In this document: positions 8,351-16,617 of the stretch, piece after piece | How the letters are laid out: every line of letters begins with the position of its first letter | How positions within the stretch are numbered: position 1 is the stretch's first letter | From: JALZOC01 sp038320555 | Lineage (GTDB): Bacteria; Acidobacteriota; Vicinamibacteria; Vicinamibacterales; 2-12-FULL-66-21 | Length of the DNA stretch: 64,000 nt | NCBI GenBank assembly: GCA_038320555.1 | Contig: JBBQEJ010000006.1 | Span: 8,347 to 72,346 of the forward strand | Direction of reading: 5' to 3' | Notes under the pieces: generated by a model | Told to the model about the DNA's origin: nothing | Seen by the model: only the letters and a program-made list of their open reading frames with translations | Database searches by the model: none | Translations under genes and position numbers: made by a program

Positions 8351-9555
8351 TGGCCCACGGGACTGAACGCGAGGAGGATGCGCAGCCCTTCGCGGCTGTG
8401 CGCCACTTCGAATCTGATGGCTGTCGTCCGCGGCCCGTGCAATCGCAGACCGGCGCCGACCGAACTCCTGAGGCCGGTGAAGTCGAGATCGCCGCGGGTC
8501 GGGACGGTTTTGCCGGCGTCGTAAAAGATCGCCGCGTCGAGATACTCCTGGGCGTACCAGCGATACTCCGCGGTGATCAGAATCGAGTGGAGATCGCGGA
8601 ACCGGTAATTGGAGAAGCCGCGCAGATCGTGGCCGCCGAGATCCGGCATCAGGAAGAACGGGACCGTATGGCCCCCAGTGGTCGCGGTCGTCGACGCACG
8701 AAGGCCGAGGAACAGTACCCAGTTCCCGTGCAGGATGGGCAGGTACTGCTCGACCGCGCCGTCCACGCGTTGAAACGAATACGGCCCGTCGTTCTGCTGC
8801 CGGTAGTCGTGAAGCGTCGCCTGCAGCAGACTGCCATGCCGACTGTAGCCTTGGCCGTCGCGGGAGTCGATCGCCGCGTACGCGCGGCCGTGGACGTACC
8901 GCGGATCCGCCCCGACACCCGCCAGGCCGTCGAAGATATCCAAATGGGCCGGATCGGCTTTGTGGGAGATGCCCGTCTCGAAGCGCTCGAGCCCCACTCC
9001 GGTACCGAGGCGTAGAAACCAAACCGGTGCGAGCGCCGCTTCGCCGCTCACCTCGGTCTTCGTTTCGGAGTATTCGGTCTTGACCTTGGGAGAGTCCATG
9101 CCGAGGGCGTAGGCCCGCACGGTCGGCGCGTCCTGCCAGCGCGCCCGGCCTTTGAAGAGCAGTCGGCGACCTGCGAGGGCAGGCGACTGCAGCGACACCT
9201 GAGCCATTTTCGCATTGCTGAACGCGTACGCGCCCTTCGCCACAACGGCCGCGCCGCTCGCGAACGTCTTTCCGTAAGCGGGGCCGAGGGCGAAACCCGA
9301 TCCCCGTTTGACATCTCCGAAGGTCACGAACAGGCCACGGGCGACGCCAAAGCCACCCGCGTCTTCAATCGCCAGCAGCTGGCGCTCAACCCACGGTTCC
9401 TTGTAGGGCTTCAGCGCGCGCGCCTTCTCTTCCTGCTGACGCGCCTGTTCCTCGGCGCGCGAACCAGGCTCCTGCGCCCGCGCGGTGCCGAGCGCAGAGA
9501 CAACAAAGAGGGCGGCGATCATCATCGACTTCAACGGGCGCATGGCTGACGTCAT
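8347..9555 (-). CDS. Outer-membrane beta-barrel protein, BamA/TamA-like surface antigen domain
   Basis: 402 aa with a signal peptide (cut near ARAQ). It has no POTRA domains of normal size, only about 40 residues before the barrel. The C-terminal part has alternating beta-strand character and the motif LRGFSNYRFRD near residue 310, the RGF-type signature of Omp85-family barrels (bacterial surface antigen family). It ends in a short hydrophobic strand. It probably sits in the outer membrane and is coupled by a 4-bp ATGA overlap to the exported kinase-like protein, suggesting a joint role in the envelope. The start at ATG 9555 lacks a clear ribosome binding site; ATG 9543 is an alternative. Confidence 0.8.
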   Translation of the reverse strand: MTSAMRPLKSMMIAALFVVSALGTARAQEPGSRAEEQARQQEEKARALKPYKEPWVERQLLAIEDAGGFGVARGLFVTFGDVKRGSGFALGPAYGKTFASGAAVVAKGAYAFSNAKMAQVSLQSPALAGRRLLFKGRARWQDAPTVRAYALGMDSPKVKTEYSETKTEVSGEAALAPVWFLRLGTGVGLERFETGISHKADPAHLDIFDGLAGVGADPRYVHGRAYAAIDSRDGQGYSRHGSLLQATLHDYRQQNDGPYSFQRVDGAVEQYLPILHGNWVLFLGLRASTTATTGGHTVPFFLMPDLGGHDLRGFSNYRFRDLHSILITAEYRWYAQEYLDAAIFYDAGKTVPTRGDLDFTGLRSSVGAGLRLHGPRTTAIRFEVAHSREGLRILLAFSPVGQ

Positions 9556-9578
9556 TTATAATCCAATCCGCCTCTCCC

Positions 9579-10886
9579 ATGAAGTCTCTTTCGGCATCGC
9601 TTGCCATCACCGGCGCGATCTATCTTGCTTCGACCCTTGCGCTGGCCGTCACGCAGGTGCCCCTGGGCTCTCCCGTATTCTTTGCATGCGCTGCGGCCGC
9701 CGGCGCCGCGTACCTCTTGATGCTCGGACGCGTCTGGCACGAAACGCTCGCGCCGCGGCGGCTGCTGGCGGCCGCGTTCCTGCTCGCGGTGGCGTTCCGC
9801 GCGCCGAGCGCGGCTTCGCGTGTCAGCGCAGACAGCGACATGGTGCGGTACCTCTGGGACGGCCGCGTCCAGCTGCGCGGGTACAATCCCTATCTCGTGG
9901 TGCCGGCCGATCCCGCGATGACGGCTGTGCACACGGCGGAAACACGGCGGATGCCAAGTCTCCGCACGCCCACGCCGTATCCGCCCGGCGCCCAGCTGTT
10001 CTTCAGGCTCGTCGTGTGGATCCATGACTCCACACGGACGATGAAACTCGCGCTCGTCGCGTGCGACCTGCTGACGATGATCGTGTTGTGGCGCTGGCTG
10101 GCGTGCACGGGGAGAAACGAGTGGCTGGCCCTGGCGTACGCCTGGAACCCGCTCGTCGTCCTCGAAGTCGCGCACAGCGGGCATATCGATGCGCTCGGTG
10201 CGCTCTGGATCACGGCCTCTGCGTACTGGCTCGCGCGCCGCCGGACCGCGCTCGCGTCAATCGCGTTCGTGCTCGCCGTTGCCACCAAGCTGCTCCCGAT
10301 CGTCCTCGTGCCGCTCTATTGGAAGCGTGTGCGTGCTCGTGACGCGCTCGCCGGCGGCGCGCTGCTGGCGCTTCTGTACCTGACCTTCACCCGCGGCGGA
10401 ACGCTTCCCTTCGGCGCCGTGCCGAATGTCGTCGCGTACATCCGGTTCAACGGCCCCGTTTTCAAGGCCATCGCGTGGCTCTTCGGCACCCCGCAGGCGG
10501 GGGCGCTCGTGGCGGTGGCGTCGGGCACGCTCGTCGCGGCGTGGGCGCGCCGGCGACTCGATGCAGAGAATCCGGCGGCTTGGGCATGGCCCATGGCAAT
10601 CGCGCTGGCGTGCGCGCCGGTCATTTATCCGTGGTACTTGCTGTGCCTCACGCCCTTCCTGTTCACGGTCGCGACCTGGCCGCTGACTGTCTGGACCCTC
10701 AGCGTGATGGCGACCTACAGCGTCTGGCACATCTCCCGCAACGGCGGGCGGTGGATGGTTCCTACCGCAGTCGTCTGGATCGAGTACGCCCTGCCCGTTG
10801 CGCTCGGGGCACTGATGCTGCTCCGGAGTGTCGGTTCCCACCACGCTGCCCAGAGAAACGCTGCCGACCCCAGCCGCACCCGGTAG
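9579..10886 (+). CDS. Polytopic glycosyltransferase, GT87/DUF2029-like
   Basis: 435 aa with roughly ten hydrophobic helices. An early acidic motif after the second or third helix (SADSDMVRYLWDGR), followed by GYNPY, fits the polyprenol-phosphate-sugar-dependent GT-C transferases (GT87/DUF2029), which use an acidic pair in the first loop. It would move a sugar, often mannose, from a lipid carrier on the outer face of the inner membrane. The acceptor is unknown. It is divergent from the barrel gene with only 23 bp between starts. Confidence 0.75.
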   Translation: MKSLSASLAITGAIYLASTLALAVTQVPLGSPVFFACAAAAGAAYLLMLGRVWHETLAPRRLLAAAFLLAVAFRAPSAASRVSADSDMVRYLWDGRVQLRGYNPYLVVPADPAMTAVHTAETRRMPSLRTPTPYPPGAQLFFRLVVWIHDSTRTMKLALVACDLLTMIVLWRWLACTGRNEWLALAYAWNPLVVLEVAHSGHIDALGALWITASAYWLARRRTALASIAFVLAVATKLLPIVLVPLYWKRVRARDALAGGALLALLYLTFTRGGTLPFGAVPNVVAYIRFNGPVFKAIAWLFGTPQAGALVAVASGTLVAAWARRRLDAENPAAWAWPMAIALACAPVIYPWYLLCLTPFLFTVATWPLTVWTLSVMATYSVWHISRNGGRWMVPTAVVWIEYALPVALGALMLLRSVGSHHAAQRNAADPSRTR

Positions 10887-10889
10887 AAC

Positions 10890-11072
10890 CTATTCCTCAG
10901 GCATCACCATCCACAGGATGATGTAGGCGAGCGTGCCTGGAAAGGCAGCGGACATTATGGAGACGATTACATAGAGAATACGGACAGCGGTCGAGCTCCA
11001 GCCCAGCGCTTGTGCAAGACCGCCACATACTCCGGCGATCATTCGATCGTTTCGGGATCGCAGCACCGGCAT
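10890..11072 (-). CDS. PspC-domain small membrane protein
   Basis: 60 aa covering one PspC domain: LRSRNDRMIAGVCGGLA then two hydrophobic stretches and the terminal YIILWMVMPEE. Stand-alone PspC proteins are small inner-membrane proteins linked to envelope-stress responses. The start ATG 11072 has AAGGAG 8 nt upstream; the longer frame to 11213 is rejected. It is convergent with the glycosyltransferase gene, which ends 4 nt away. Confidence 0.9.
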   Translation of the reverse strand: MPVLRSRNDRMIAGVCGGLAQALGWSSTAVRILYVIVSIMSAAFPGTLAYIILWMVMPEE

Positions 11073-11180
11073 AGCGATTTCTCCTTGTGATCGACTATAG
11101 CGCACGCCCGCTGACGGTTCGAATGGTCGAGCTGGGCGCTCTGAGCACGGTTCTTGCGGTGTAAACGGCCGGGGGCAGTG

Positions 11181-11921
11181 ATGCTGCAGCGCCGAGCCGG
11201 AACCCTGACGCACACGTTGTCACAATGGGTGATTGCCGCCACAGTGCTGGTCGGTGCCGGCGCAGTCGCGGGCGCGGCAACGAGCTCTCCTGATCGTCCT
11301 GAAAGCCTCTCCCCCTCCGTTCGGGAACAACCCCTGACCCAGTACCGCGCATATCGCCGTATGCACGGGCGCAACGAGCATTTCGGGCAGGAGGCCTGGC
11401 TCGAGGCCTGGACCGAATTCGACGAGCGCGGATTCCGCTACACCATCGTCTCGGAAACCGGATCCGATTACATGCGCAACAAGGTATTGAAGGCGGTGTT
11501 GAAGCGGGAGCAGGAACTTGTGGCTGACGGCGACTGCCGGCGCTCCGAGCTGACGCCGGACAACTACGAGTTCCAGGATGTGCAGCAGGGAGACGGCGAG
11601 CGCTACGTGACCCTCAAGCCAAAACGCAAAGACGTGCTGCTGGTCGATGGACGCATGGTGCTTAGCCAGGACGGCAGCGAACTGCTCCGCGTCGAAGGAC
11701 GGCTCGCCAAGAATCCGTCATTCTGGACGAGCCTCGTGAACATCATCCGCCACTACGCGCGCCTCGACGGAGTGCGCGTGCCTGTTGCCACCGAGTCGAT
11801 CGCCAAGGTGAAGTTCGCGGGTATCGCATACCTCGACGTTCACTACGAGTACGAGACCATCAACGGCCGGCCGGTGAGCGTGGCGGCGCGGCACGCCTTT
11901 CCAGCAACCGCCGTCCGCTGA
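11181..11921 (+). CDS. Exported protein of unknown function
   Basis: 246 aa beginning with a basic, hydrophobic leader (residues about 12-35). Not recognised at family level. The mature part is hydrophilic with alternating strands (GFRYTIVSETGSDYMRNKVL, YVTLKPKRKDVLLVDGRMVL, VKFAGIAYLDVHYEYETING), which resembles an outer-membrane lipoprotein-sorting-like (LolA/LolB) sheet; this is a weak impression. ATG 11181 is preceded by GGGGG; the frame also opens at TTG 11154 and GTG 11178. Confidence 0.65.
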   Translation: MLQRRAGTLTHTLSQWVIAATVLVGAGAVAGAATSSPDRPESLSPSVREQPLTQYRAYRRMHGRNEHFGQEAWLEAWTEFDERGFRYTIVSETGSDYMRNKVLKAVLKREQELVADGDCRRSELTPDNYEFQDVQQGDGERYVTLKPKRKDVLLVDGRMVLSQDGSELLRVEGRLAKNPSFWTSLVNIIRHYARLDGVRVPVATESIAKVKFAGIAYLDVHYEYETINGRPVSVAARHAFPATAVR

Positions 11922-11961
11922 CGGCGCGGTACGGAGCCTCGCGTCTTCGCATCCTCTCCTG

Positions 11962-12876
11962 TCACTTGAAGAACCGATCCGTCTGCGAGAGAAGGTACCT
12001 GGCGTGCTTCTGCGCGATGAGGTTGGCGAGGCGCAGCGAGGAACGCTTCGAGACGTCGACGGCGATGGCGGCGCGCAGGAGCCTTTCGAATTCGCGCCGA
12101 TCCTTCGCCGGCTGCGCAACACCGGTCGCCATCGTCACGTAGGCGAACGCCGATTGACCCTCAGACAGCGTCACCGCGCGATCGAAGTGTTCCTTCGCGC
12201 GCGCCGGCGAGCCGCCGAGGAGCACAGGCAGGCTTTCCACCGCAATCATCGCTTCGTGAATGGCGCCGGCTTCCCATGCCTCGTCGAGCTGCAGCGCGCG
12301 GGCGAACAAGGTGCGGACGGTTGAGACCTCGGCGATTCGGATCAGGGCGTTGTCGGCCAGCATGAGAGAACCGCCCCATGCGACCGCCGTCCAGTAGAGG
12401 GCCGGCACGTCCGCGGTCGTCGTCGACGCGAGCGCAGCCTTCGGGTCTCGCTGCAGACTCCGGCCGACACCCGGATGCCGCGTTTCGAGGGCGCGCACGC
12501 AGTAACCGCGCGCACGATCGTACATGGCCGCGCCTCGAGCCTTGAGCTCCCTGGCTGTCGCGCTTCCCGGATCCGCAACGTCCGCATCCGACTGGAGAAA
12601 GGCGTAGGCGTACTGCGTGAACCCGCTGCACGCGGTCAGAAGAAGGCCTGTGTGCGACGGCGATTGCTCGAGAAGCATTTCGACCATCTTCAGCGTGGAG
12701 GGAGCCGCCTGCCTGACGAACTCGGGATCGTTATCGCGCGTAAATGCCGAGGCCGTCGACGACAACGCGTCGGCCATGCGGCTCATGCCCATCTTCTTCG
12801 GCGAACATCCCGAAACGGCGAGTAACAGCGCGACTGCGCAACATCCCTGAAGAAGCCGTCTCATGAACCGCAACAT
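11962..12876 (-). CDS. Lipoprotein of the TRAP-transporter-associated TatT type
   Basis: 304 aa. Residues 1-24 form a lipoprotein signal (LLLAVSGC, lipidated Cys24), so it is membrane anchored. The body is alpha-helical with TPR-like helices and matches the TatT family (TRAP transporter T-component, known from spirochaete Tp0956) in layout: MADALSSTASAFTRDNDPEFVRQAAPSTL..., a central LKARGAAMYDRARGYC, and GGSPARAKEHFDRAVTLS. TatT proteins normally lie beside TatP/DctP-type binding proteins. No TRAP transporter genes are nearby, so its partner is missing or encoded elsewhere. Confidence 0.75.
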   Translation of the reverse strand: MLRFMRRLLQGCCAVALLLAVSGCSPKKMGMSRMADALSSTASAFTRDNDPEFVRQAAPSTLKMVEMLLEQSPSHTGLLLTACSGFTQYAYAFLQSDADVADPGSATARELKARGAAMYDRARGYCVRALETRHPGVGRSLQRDPKAALASTTTADVPALYWTAVAWGGSLMLADNALIRIAEVSTVRTLFARALQLDEAWEAGAIHEAMIAVESLPVLLGGSPARAKEHFDRAVTLSEGQSAFAYVTMATGVAQPAKDRREFERLLRAAIAVDVSKRSSLRLANLIAQKHARYLLSQTDRFFK

Positions 12877-12900
12877 AACACACGGCTCTTTTGCAGGAGT

Positions 12901-13008
12901 TCTACCGCGTTCTACTAGGTTCTACGGGGTTCTACTAGGTTCTACCGGGTTCTACCGGGTTCTACTGGGCTCTCCTGCGAACCTCGCAGAACCTTGTCGA
13001 ACCTGATT
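12901..13008. repeat. 10-bp tandem array TCTACNNGGT x7 followed by inverted GAACCNNGNN x3
   Basis: Seven consecutive 10-bp units (12901-12970: TCTACCGCGT, TCTACTAGGT, TCTACGGGGT, TCTACTAGGT, TCTACCGGGT twice, TCTACTGGGC), then three units of the reverse-complement type (GAACCTCGCA, GAACCTTGTC, GAACCTGATT, 12979-13008). The unit length is about one helical turn. The two blocks can pair with each other. It lies between the TatT lipoprotein start and the padR promoter. Four more inverted-type units occur at 57401-57440. Confidence 0.9.
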
Positions 13009-13018
13009 TCTATTCCCC

Positions 13019-13052
13019 TTGACATTCTACAAGAGCAAGTCGTACGCTCTTG
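13019..13052 (+). promoter_or_regulatory. padR promoter with overlapping 7-bp inverted-repeat operator
   Basis: A TTGACA -35 box at 13019-13024 is followed by a weak -10 (TACGCT, 13043-13048). Between and over the -10 lies a perfect dyad CAAGAGC-N9-GCTCTTG (13030-13052). The dyad position is typical of an autoregulated PadR repressor site. Confidence 0.65.
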
Positions 13053-13074
13053 TCGTTCGTCTACAGGAGGGTGG

Positions 13075-13401
13075 ATGTCACCGAAATCGGACTTGCTGCA
13101 AGGAACACTCGACCTGCTGATCTTGAAGACCCTTGTCGGAGGGCCGATGCACGGCTGGGGAATCTCGCTCAGGATCCAGCAGGTTTCGGAGGAAGTGCTG
13201 CAGGTCAATCAGGGATCGCTGTATCCGGCGCTGCATCGTCTCGAACAGCAGGGATTGATCGCGGCCGAATGGGGTAACTCGGAAAACAACCGGCAGGCGA
13301 AATTCTACGAGCTGACGAAAAGCGGCCGGAAACAGCTCGTCGACGAGACGCGCAACTGGGAGCGTCTGTCGACGGCGGTCGCGCGCGTGCTGGCCACTTG
13401 A
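13075..13401 (+). CDS. PadR-family transcriptional repressor
   Basis: 108 aa. It is a complete winged-helix PadR domain: LLQGTLDLLILKTL, GPMHGWGISLRIQQ, VNQGSLYPALHRLEQQGLI, and the wing RQAKFYELTKSGR. Such short PadR proteins in Acidobacteriota lie directly ahead of MacB/FtsX-type permease genes and repress them together with themselves. The same order is seen here with the damaged permease at 13513. ATG 13075 has ACAGGAGG 4-5 nt upstream; the longer frame to 12994 is rejected. A dyad operator overlaps its promoter. Confidence 0.92.
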   Translation: MSPKSDLLQGTLDLLILKTLVGGPMHGWGISLRIQQVSEEVLQVNQGSLYPALHRLEQQGLIAAEWGNSENNRQAKFYELTKSGRKQLVDETRNWERLSTAVARVLAT

Positions 13402-13512
13402 ATTGGCGTATTGGTGAATTGGGCCGAAAGAACTCAAAAATCACCACCACCAATTTCCTAAGGCGGCTCGGAACACGTGCAACCGACGACACGGGTAAGG
13501 AGAGGCAGCAAC

Positions 13513-14393
13513 ATGGTCCGCAGGATCACGACCCGATTGACTTCGCTTTTCCGACGCGAGCGTCTCGAGCGTGAGCTCGATCGCGAGCTTCAGTTCCATC
13601 TCGACATGTTGACGGAGCGACACGTCCGAGAGGGATTGCCGGCCGCGGAGGCGCGCCGCGCGGCCCTCCGCACGTTCGGCGGCGTGGAGCGCATCAAGGA
13701 CGACGTGCGTGAGACCTGGCTGTCGAGACTGGCCGAGACGCTTGGACAGGACGTGCGATACGGCCTGCGGAACCTCCGCCGCAACCCCTGGGTTCGCGCT
13801 GGTCGTCATTGCGACGATGGCGCTGGGCATCGGCGCCAACACTGCGATCTTCAGCGTGGTCAACGGCGTGCTCCTGCGCCCGCTTCCCTATGCGAACAGC
13901 AACCGTCTCGTCGTGTTGCGCCAGCAGCAGCCGCTCGCCAACGTCGAGGACACATTCTTTTCCGTTCAGGAGATCGAGGACTATCGCACGCGATCGCACA
14001 GCCTCGACGGTGTCGCGGAGATCCACGACATGTGGCACTTCTCGCTCTGATCATCACCGCGGCCGGCATCGCCGGCGTCATCGCGTTCTCGGTCAATCAA
14101 CGCACGCAGGATTCGGCATTCGCATGGCGCTCGGCGCCCGGCGCGCCAGCGTGTTGCGCATGGTGCTGCAGCAAGGGCTCACGCTCGCGCTCGCCGGGCT
14201 CGCGATCGGAATGGGTGGGGCGCTCGTCCTGACGCGCGTGCTGACGACCCTCCTGTTCGGCGTGCAGCCGACCGATGCGCTGACGTTCCTCGCGGTGTCG
14301 ATGGTGCTGGTCGCCGTGGCGGCCGCCGCCTGCCTGATCCCCGCGCGGCGCGCCGCGTCGGTCGATCCCATGGTTGCGTTGCGAGTGTCGTAA
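13513..14393 (+). pseudogene. MacB/FtsX-type ABC permease, centre deleted and frameshifted
   Basis: The N-terminal end is normal for the acidobacterial permease family: the RERLERELDRELQFHL leader domain and then LRRNP. An extra T at about 13789 shifts the frame (RNPGFALVVIATMALG continues in the next frame). The MacB periplasmic domain is present only up to DGVAEIHDMW at about 14035. It then jumps to the C-terminal membrane part (LIITAAGIAGVIAFSVNQRTQ), with a further one-base loss at about 14110 before MALGARRASVLR. The C-terminal end (VDPMVALRVS) is normal. Family members have about 800 aa, so some 1.5 kb is missing. AAGGAG lies 10 nt before ATG 13513. The gene cannot encode a working permease. 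Confidence 0.85.
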
Positions 14394-14408
14394 AGATCGA
14401 AAAGGTCC

Positions 14409-14448
14409 GGGATCGGGACGCGGGATCCGGCGGCGGGTTCCGGGATCC
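14409..14448. repeat. GGGATCC-type 6/7-bp words
   Basis: Six consecutive words of the GGGNNCC type with 7- and 6-bp spacing between the permease remnant and the next gene. The unit is related to the reverse complement of the TCCCGGN array at 22064-22112. Confidence 0.55.
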
Positions 14449-14468
14449 GATGGAAGAGGAAAAAGACG

Positions 14469-15194
14469 ATGAGGAATACGGTAATCGCAATCCTGGCGAT
14501 GGTGAGCCTGGCGACGGGGGTTCGAGCACAACCAGCCGCGGTCGAGGCCATCGACGGCGTGGATCCCGTCCTGCTGGTGCAGGGGAAGGAAGTGTCCGGC
14601 AACCCCGACCTCAAGGTGGTACGCGGCCGGTTTGAGTACCTCTTTTCGTTCCCCGCCACGAAGGCGACGTTCGAGCGCAACCCTTCACAATATGAAATCC
14701 AACTGAACGGTCTGTGCGCCAGGATGGGCAAGGCCACCGGCGGCCGGCCGTCGGATTATCTGGCATACGACGGAAAGATCTACATCTTCGGGTCCGACGA
14801 ATGTCACCGCAAATTCGAGGCAGAGCCGAAAAAGTATCTGCCGGCCGCAGCGGCACCCTTTGCGCCGTCGGCACAGGCGGTCAAGGAGGGTCGCGCGCTG
14901 GTTGAACGTGTCGTCACCGTGATCGGCGGCGGCCCGAAGCTGGATGGCATCAAAACGTACATTGAAACGGCCTCACAGACGCAGAGGCGCTCAACGGGGG
15001 ACGTGCCTCTCGCGGTCGTCACTATCGCATTTTCGGACTATCGCGACGTGGACGGCCTTTCGCTCCCGTTCGTCGAGCGGGCATCGTTCAACGGTGGAAC
15101 GGACCCGTTCCTGTCGCGCCGCATCGACGCCGTCGCCATCAACGCGCCGCTCGACCCGGCCAACTTCCAACCCGGCACGCCCGGGGGACAATGA
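14469..15194 (+). CDS. Exported YHS-like domain protein, possibly internally shortened
   Basis: 241 aa with a signal peptide (cut near VRAQP). Residues about 28-125 look like a pair of YHS-type segments: GVDPVLLVQGKEVSGNPDL, FERNPSQYEIQLNGLCARMG, and YIFGSDECHRKFEAEPKKYLP. YHS domains bind metals in other families. The second part starts like a lipoprotein-sorting-type fold (LDGIKTYIETASQTQRRSTGDVP) but then jumps to its last strands (IAFSDYRDVDGLSLPFVERA). The middle seems to be absent although the frame is open. This matches the damaged genes on both sides. Whether it is functional is uncertain. Confidence 0.6.
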   Translation: MRNTVIAILAMVSLATGVRAQPAAVEAIDGVDPVLLVQGKEVSGNPDLKVVRGRFEYLFSFPATKATFERNPSQYEIQLNGLCARMGKATGGRPSDYLAYDGKIYIFGSDECHRKFEAEPKKYLPAAAAPFAPSAQAVKEGRALVERVVTVIGGGPKLDGIKTYIETASQTQRRSTGDVPLAVVTIAFSDYRDVDGLSLPFVERASFNGGTDPFLSRRIDAVAINAPLDPANFQPGTPGGQ

Positions 15195-16099
15195 AGCCGT
15201 TCCGCTCGTCGATGGCGACGGCGCTCGTTGCGCTGAGGGCCGGGATCCCGGCGTACAGCGCGACGCAGACGGCCTGGCCGCAATGGGGTGGACCCGATCG
15301 CAACTTCGTCGTGCCCGGCGGCGACTTCGCGCTTGCCTGGCCTGCGAAGGGACCGCCACGCCTCTGGGAGCGTCCGCCCGGCGACGGCTTTTCATCGGTC
15401 GTCACCGATGGCACTTTCCTCTACACACTCTATCGGGACGGTGCCGACGATGTGGTGGTGTCGCTCGACGCCGCAACGGGCCGCACGCGGTGGGATGCGC
15501 ACTACGGCGCGCCGTTCCATGAGTTGTGCACCGAGCAGTTGGGGCCCGCGCCACGTGCGGCTCCGCTCATCGCGGGAAATCGGCTCATCACCGTGAGCGC
15601 GGGCGGGTTGATGAACAGCTTCGACCGACACACGGGCGCGCGTCAGTGGACACGCGACATCCTGCAGGGATCATCCGATGCGCTCCGCGCGTGCGGCTAT
15701 GCGAGCAGCCCCCTGGCCGCGTGTCAGCCGACGAAATCTGGGCGAACAAACGCGTTCGCATTCATTTCGGCAATGCCGTGAGGTTTGGCGATCGTATCTA
15801 CGCCTCCAGTGGCGACTTCGGCTCCGCGCCGTTCGCCTCCATTGACATTCACACCGGAGAGATGACCTGGCGGGATCGCAGCGTGACGCGTTCCACGCTT
15901 GTCGACGCGGGCAACCGGTTGATCATCCTCGACGAAGACGGCAACCTGGCGCTGGCCACCAGGCGAGACCGGTCTGACCGTGCACACGAAAGCGCAGATT
16001 CTGCACGAGCGTGCGTGGACGGTCCCCACGCTGATCGGCACGACGCTGTACGTTCGCGATCGACACCAAATCATGGCGCTCAACCTGGGGAAACCATGA
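15191..16099 (+). pseudogene. PQQ-like beta-propeller protein, deleted and frameshifted
   Basis: The start ATG 15191 overlaps the previous stop (ATGA). Frame one encodes WPQWGGPDRNFVVPGGD... and two propeller blades with VSLDAATGRTRWDAHYG, as in exported PQQ-binding-like quinoprotein families. At about 15720 sense passes to another frame (VSADEIWANKRVRIHFGNAV, SIDIHTGEMTWRDRSVT). At about 15965 it returns to the first frame (LTVHTKAQILHERAWTVPTL) up to the stop at 16097-16099. Several central blades are missing. It cannot make the full propeller. Confidence 0.8.
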
Positions 16100-16128
16100 C
16101 GGCATAGTTACTGCACAGTCGCAGCAGG

Positions 16129-16617
16129 ATGGTGCGTATTGCAGGGCTGGTGGTATCGCTCGCCTACGCGGCGTTCATCATCTGGCTGTACGCAGCTCAG
16201 CCGCAAACCGTCGCGCAAGTCACCGGCAGCATGGCATCCGGAATTGGTGCCTATCGCGTCGATACGCAGGCAACATCCGACGCGATGGGATTCTTCTATC
16301 GCGATCGGTTTCCCGAGGCACGAGTGGCATTCGAGCGTGCCGATCCCGCACACCGCGATGCCCGCACTCAGTTTTACATTGCCTACAGCTACTACAGGCA
16401 GGGCTGGGGGCGCGTCTACAACGACGACACGCTGTTCCGCAAAGGCATCGAGGCTGTCGATAGGGCCATCGCAGCGGCGCCAGACCATCGGCTGGTCGTC
16501 GACGATCCCGATCTCGGAGTGAAGACCGGAGACGAACTGAAGGCCGAGCTCGAGCGCGGCGTAACTCGGGAGGCCGCGGACTTCAACCCACTCAAAATCT
16601 TCAGGTCCAGGAAATGA
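16129..16617 (+). CDS. Small TPR-like protein with N-terminal membrane anchor
   Basis: 162 aa. One hydrophobic helix (residues about 4-22) is followed by helical repeats such as FYRDRFPEARVAFERADPAHRDARTQFYIAYSYYRQG, which look like one or two tetratricopeptide hairpins. The C-terminal part is charged. The protein is likely anchored in the inner membrane with the helices outside. Its stop overlaps the start of the next gene by 4 bp (ATGA), so the two are probably coupled. No closer assignment. Confidence 0.65.
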   Translation: MVRIAGLVVSLAYAAFIIWLYAAQPQTVAQVTGSMASGIGAYRVDTQATSDAMGFFYRDRFPEARVAFERADPAHRDARTQFYIAYSYYRQGWGRVYNDDTLFRKGIEAVDRAIAAAPDHRLVVDDPDLGVKTGDELKAELERGVTREAADFNPLKIFRSRK

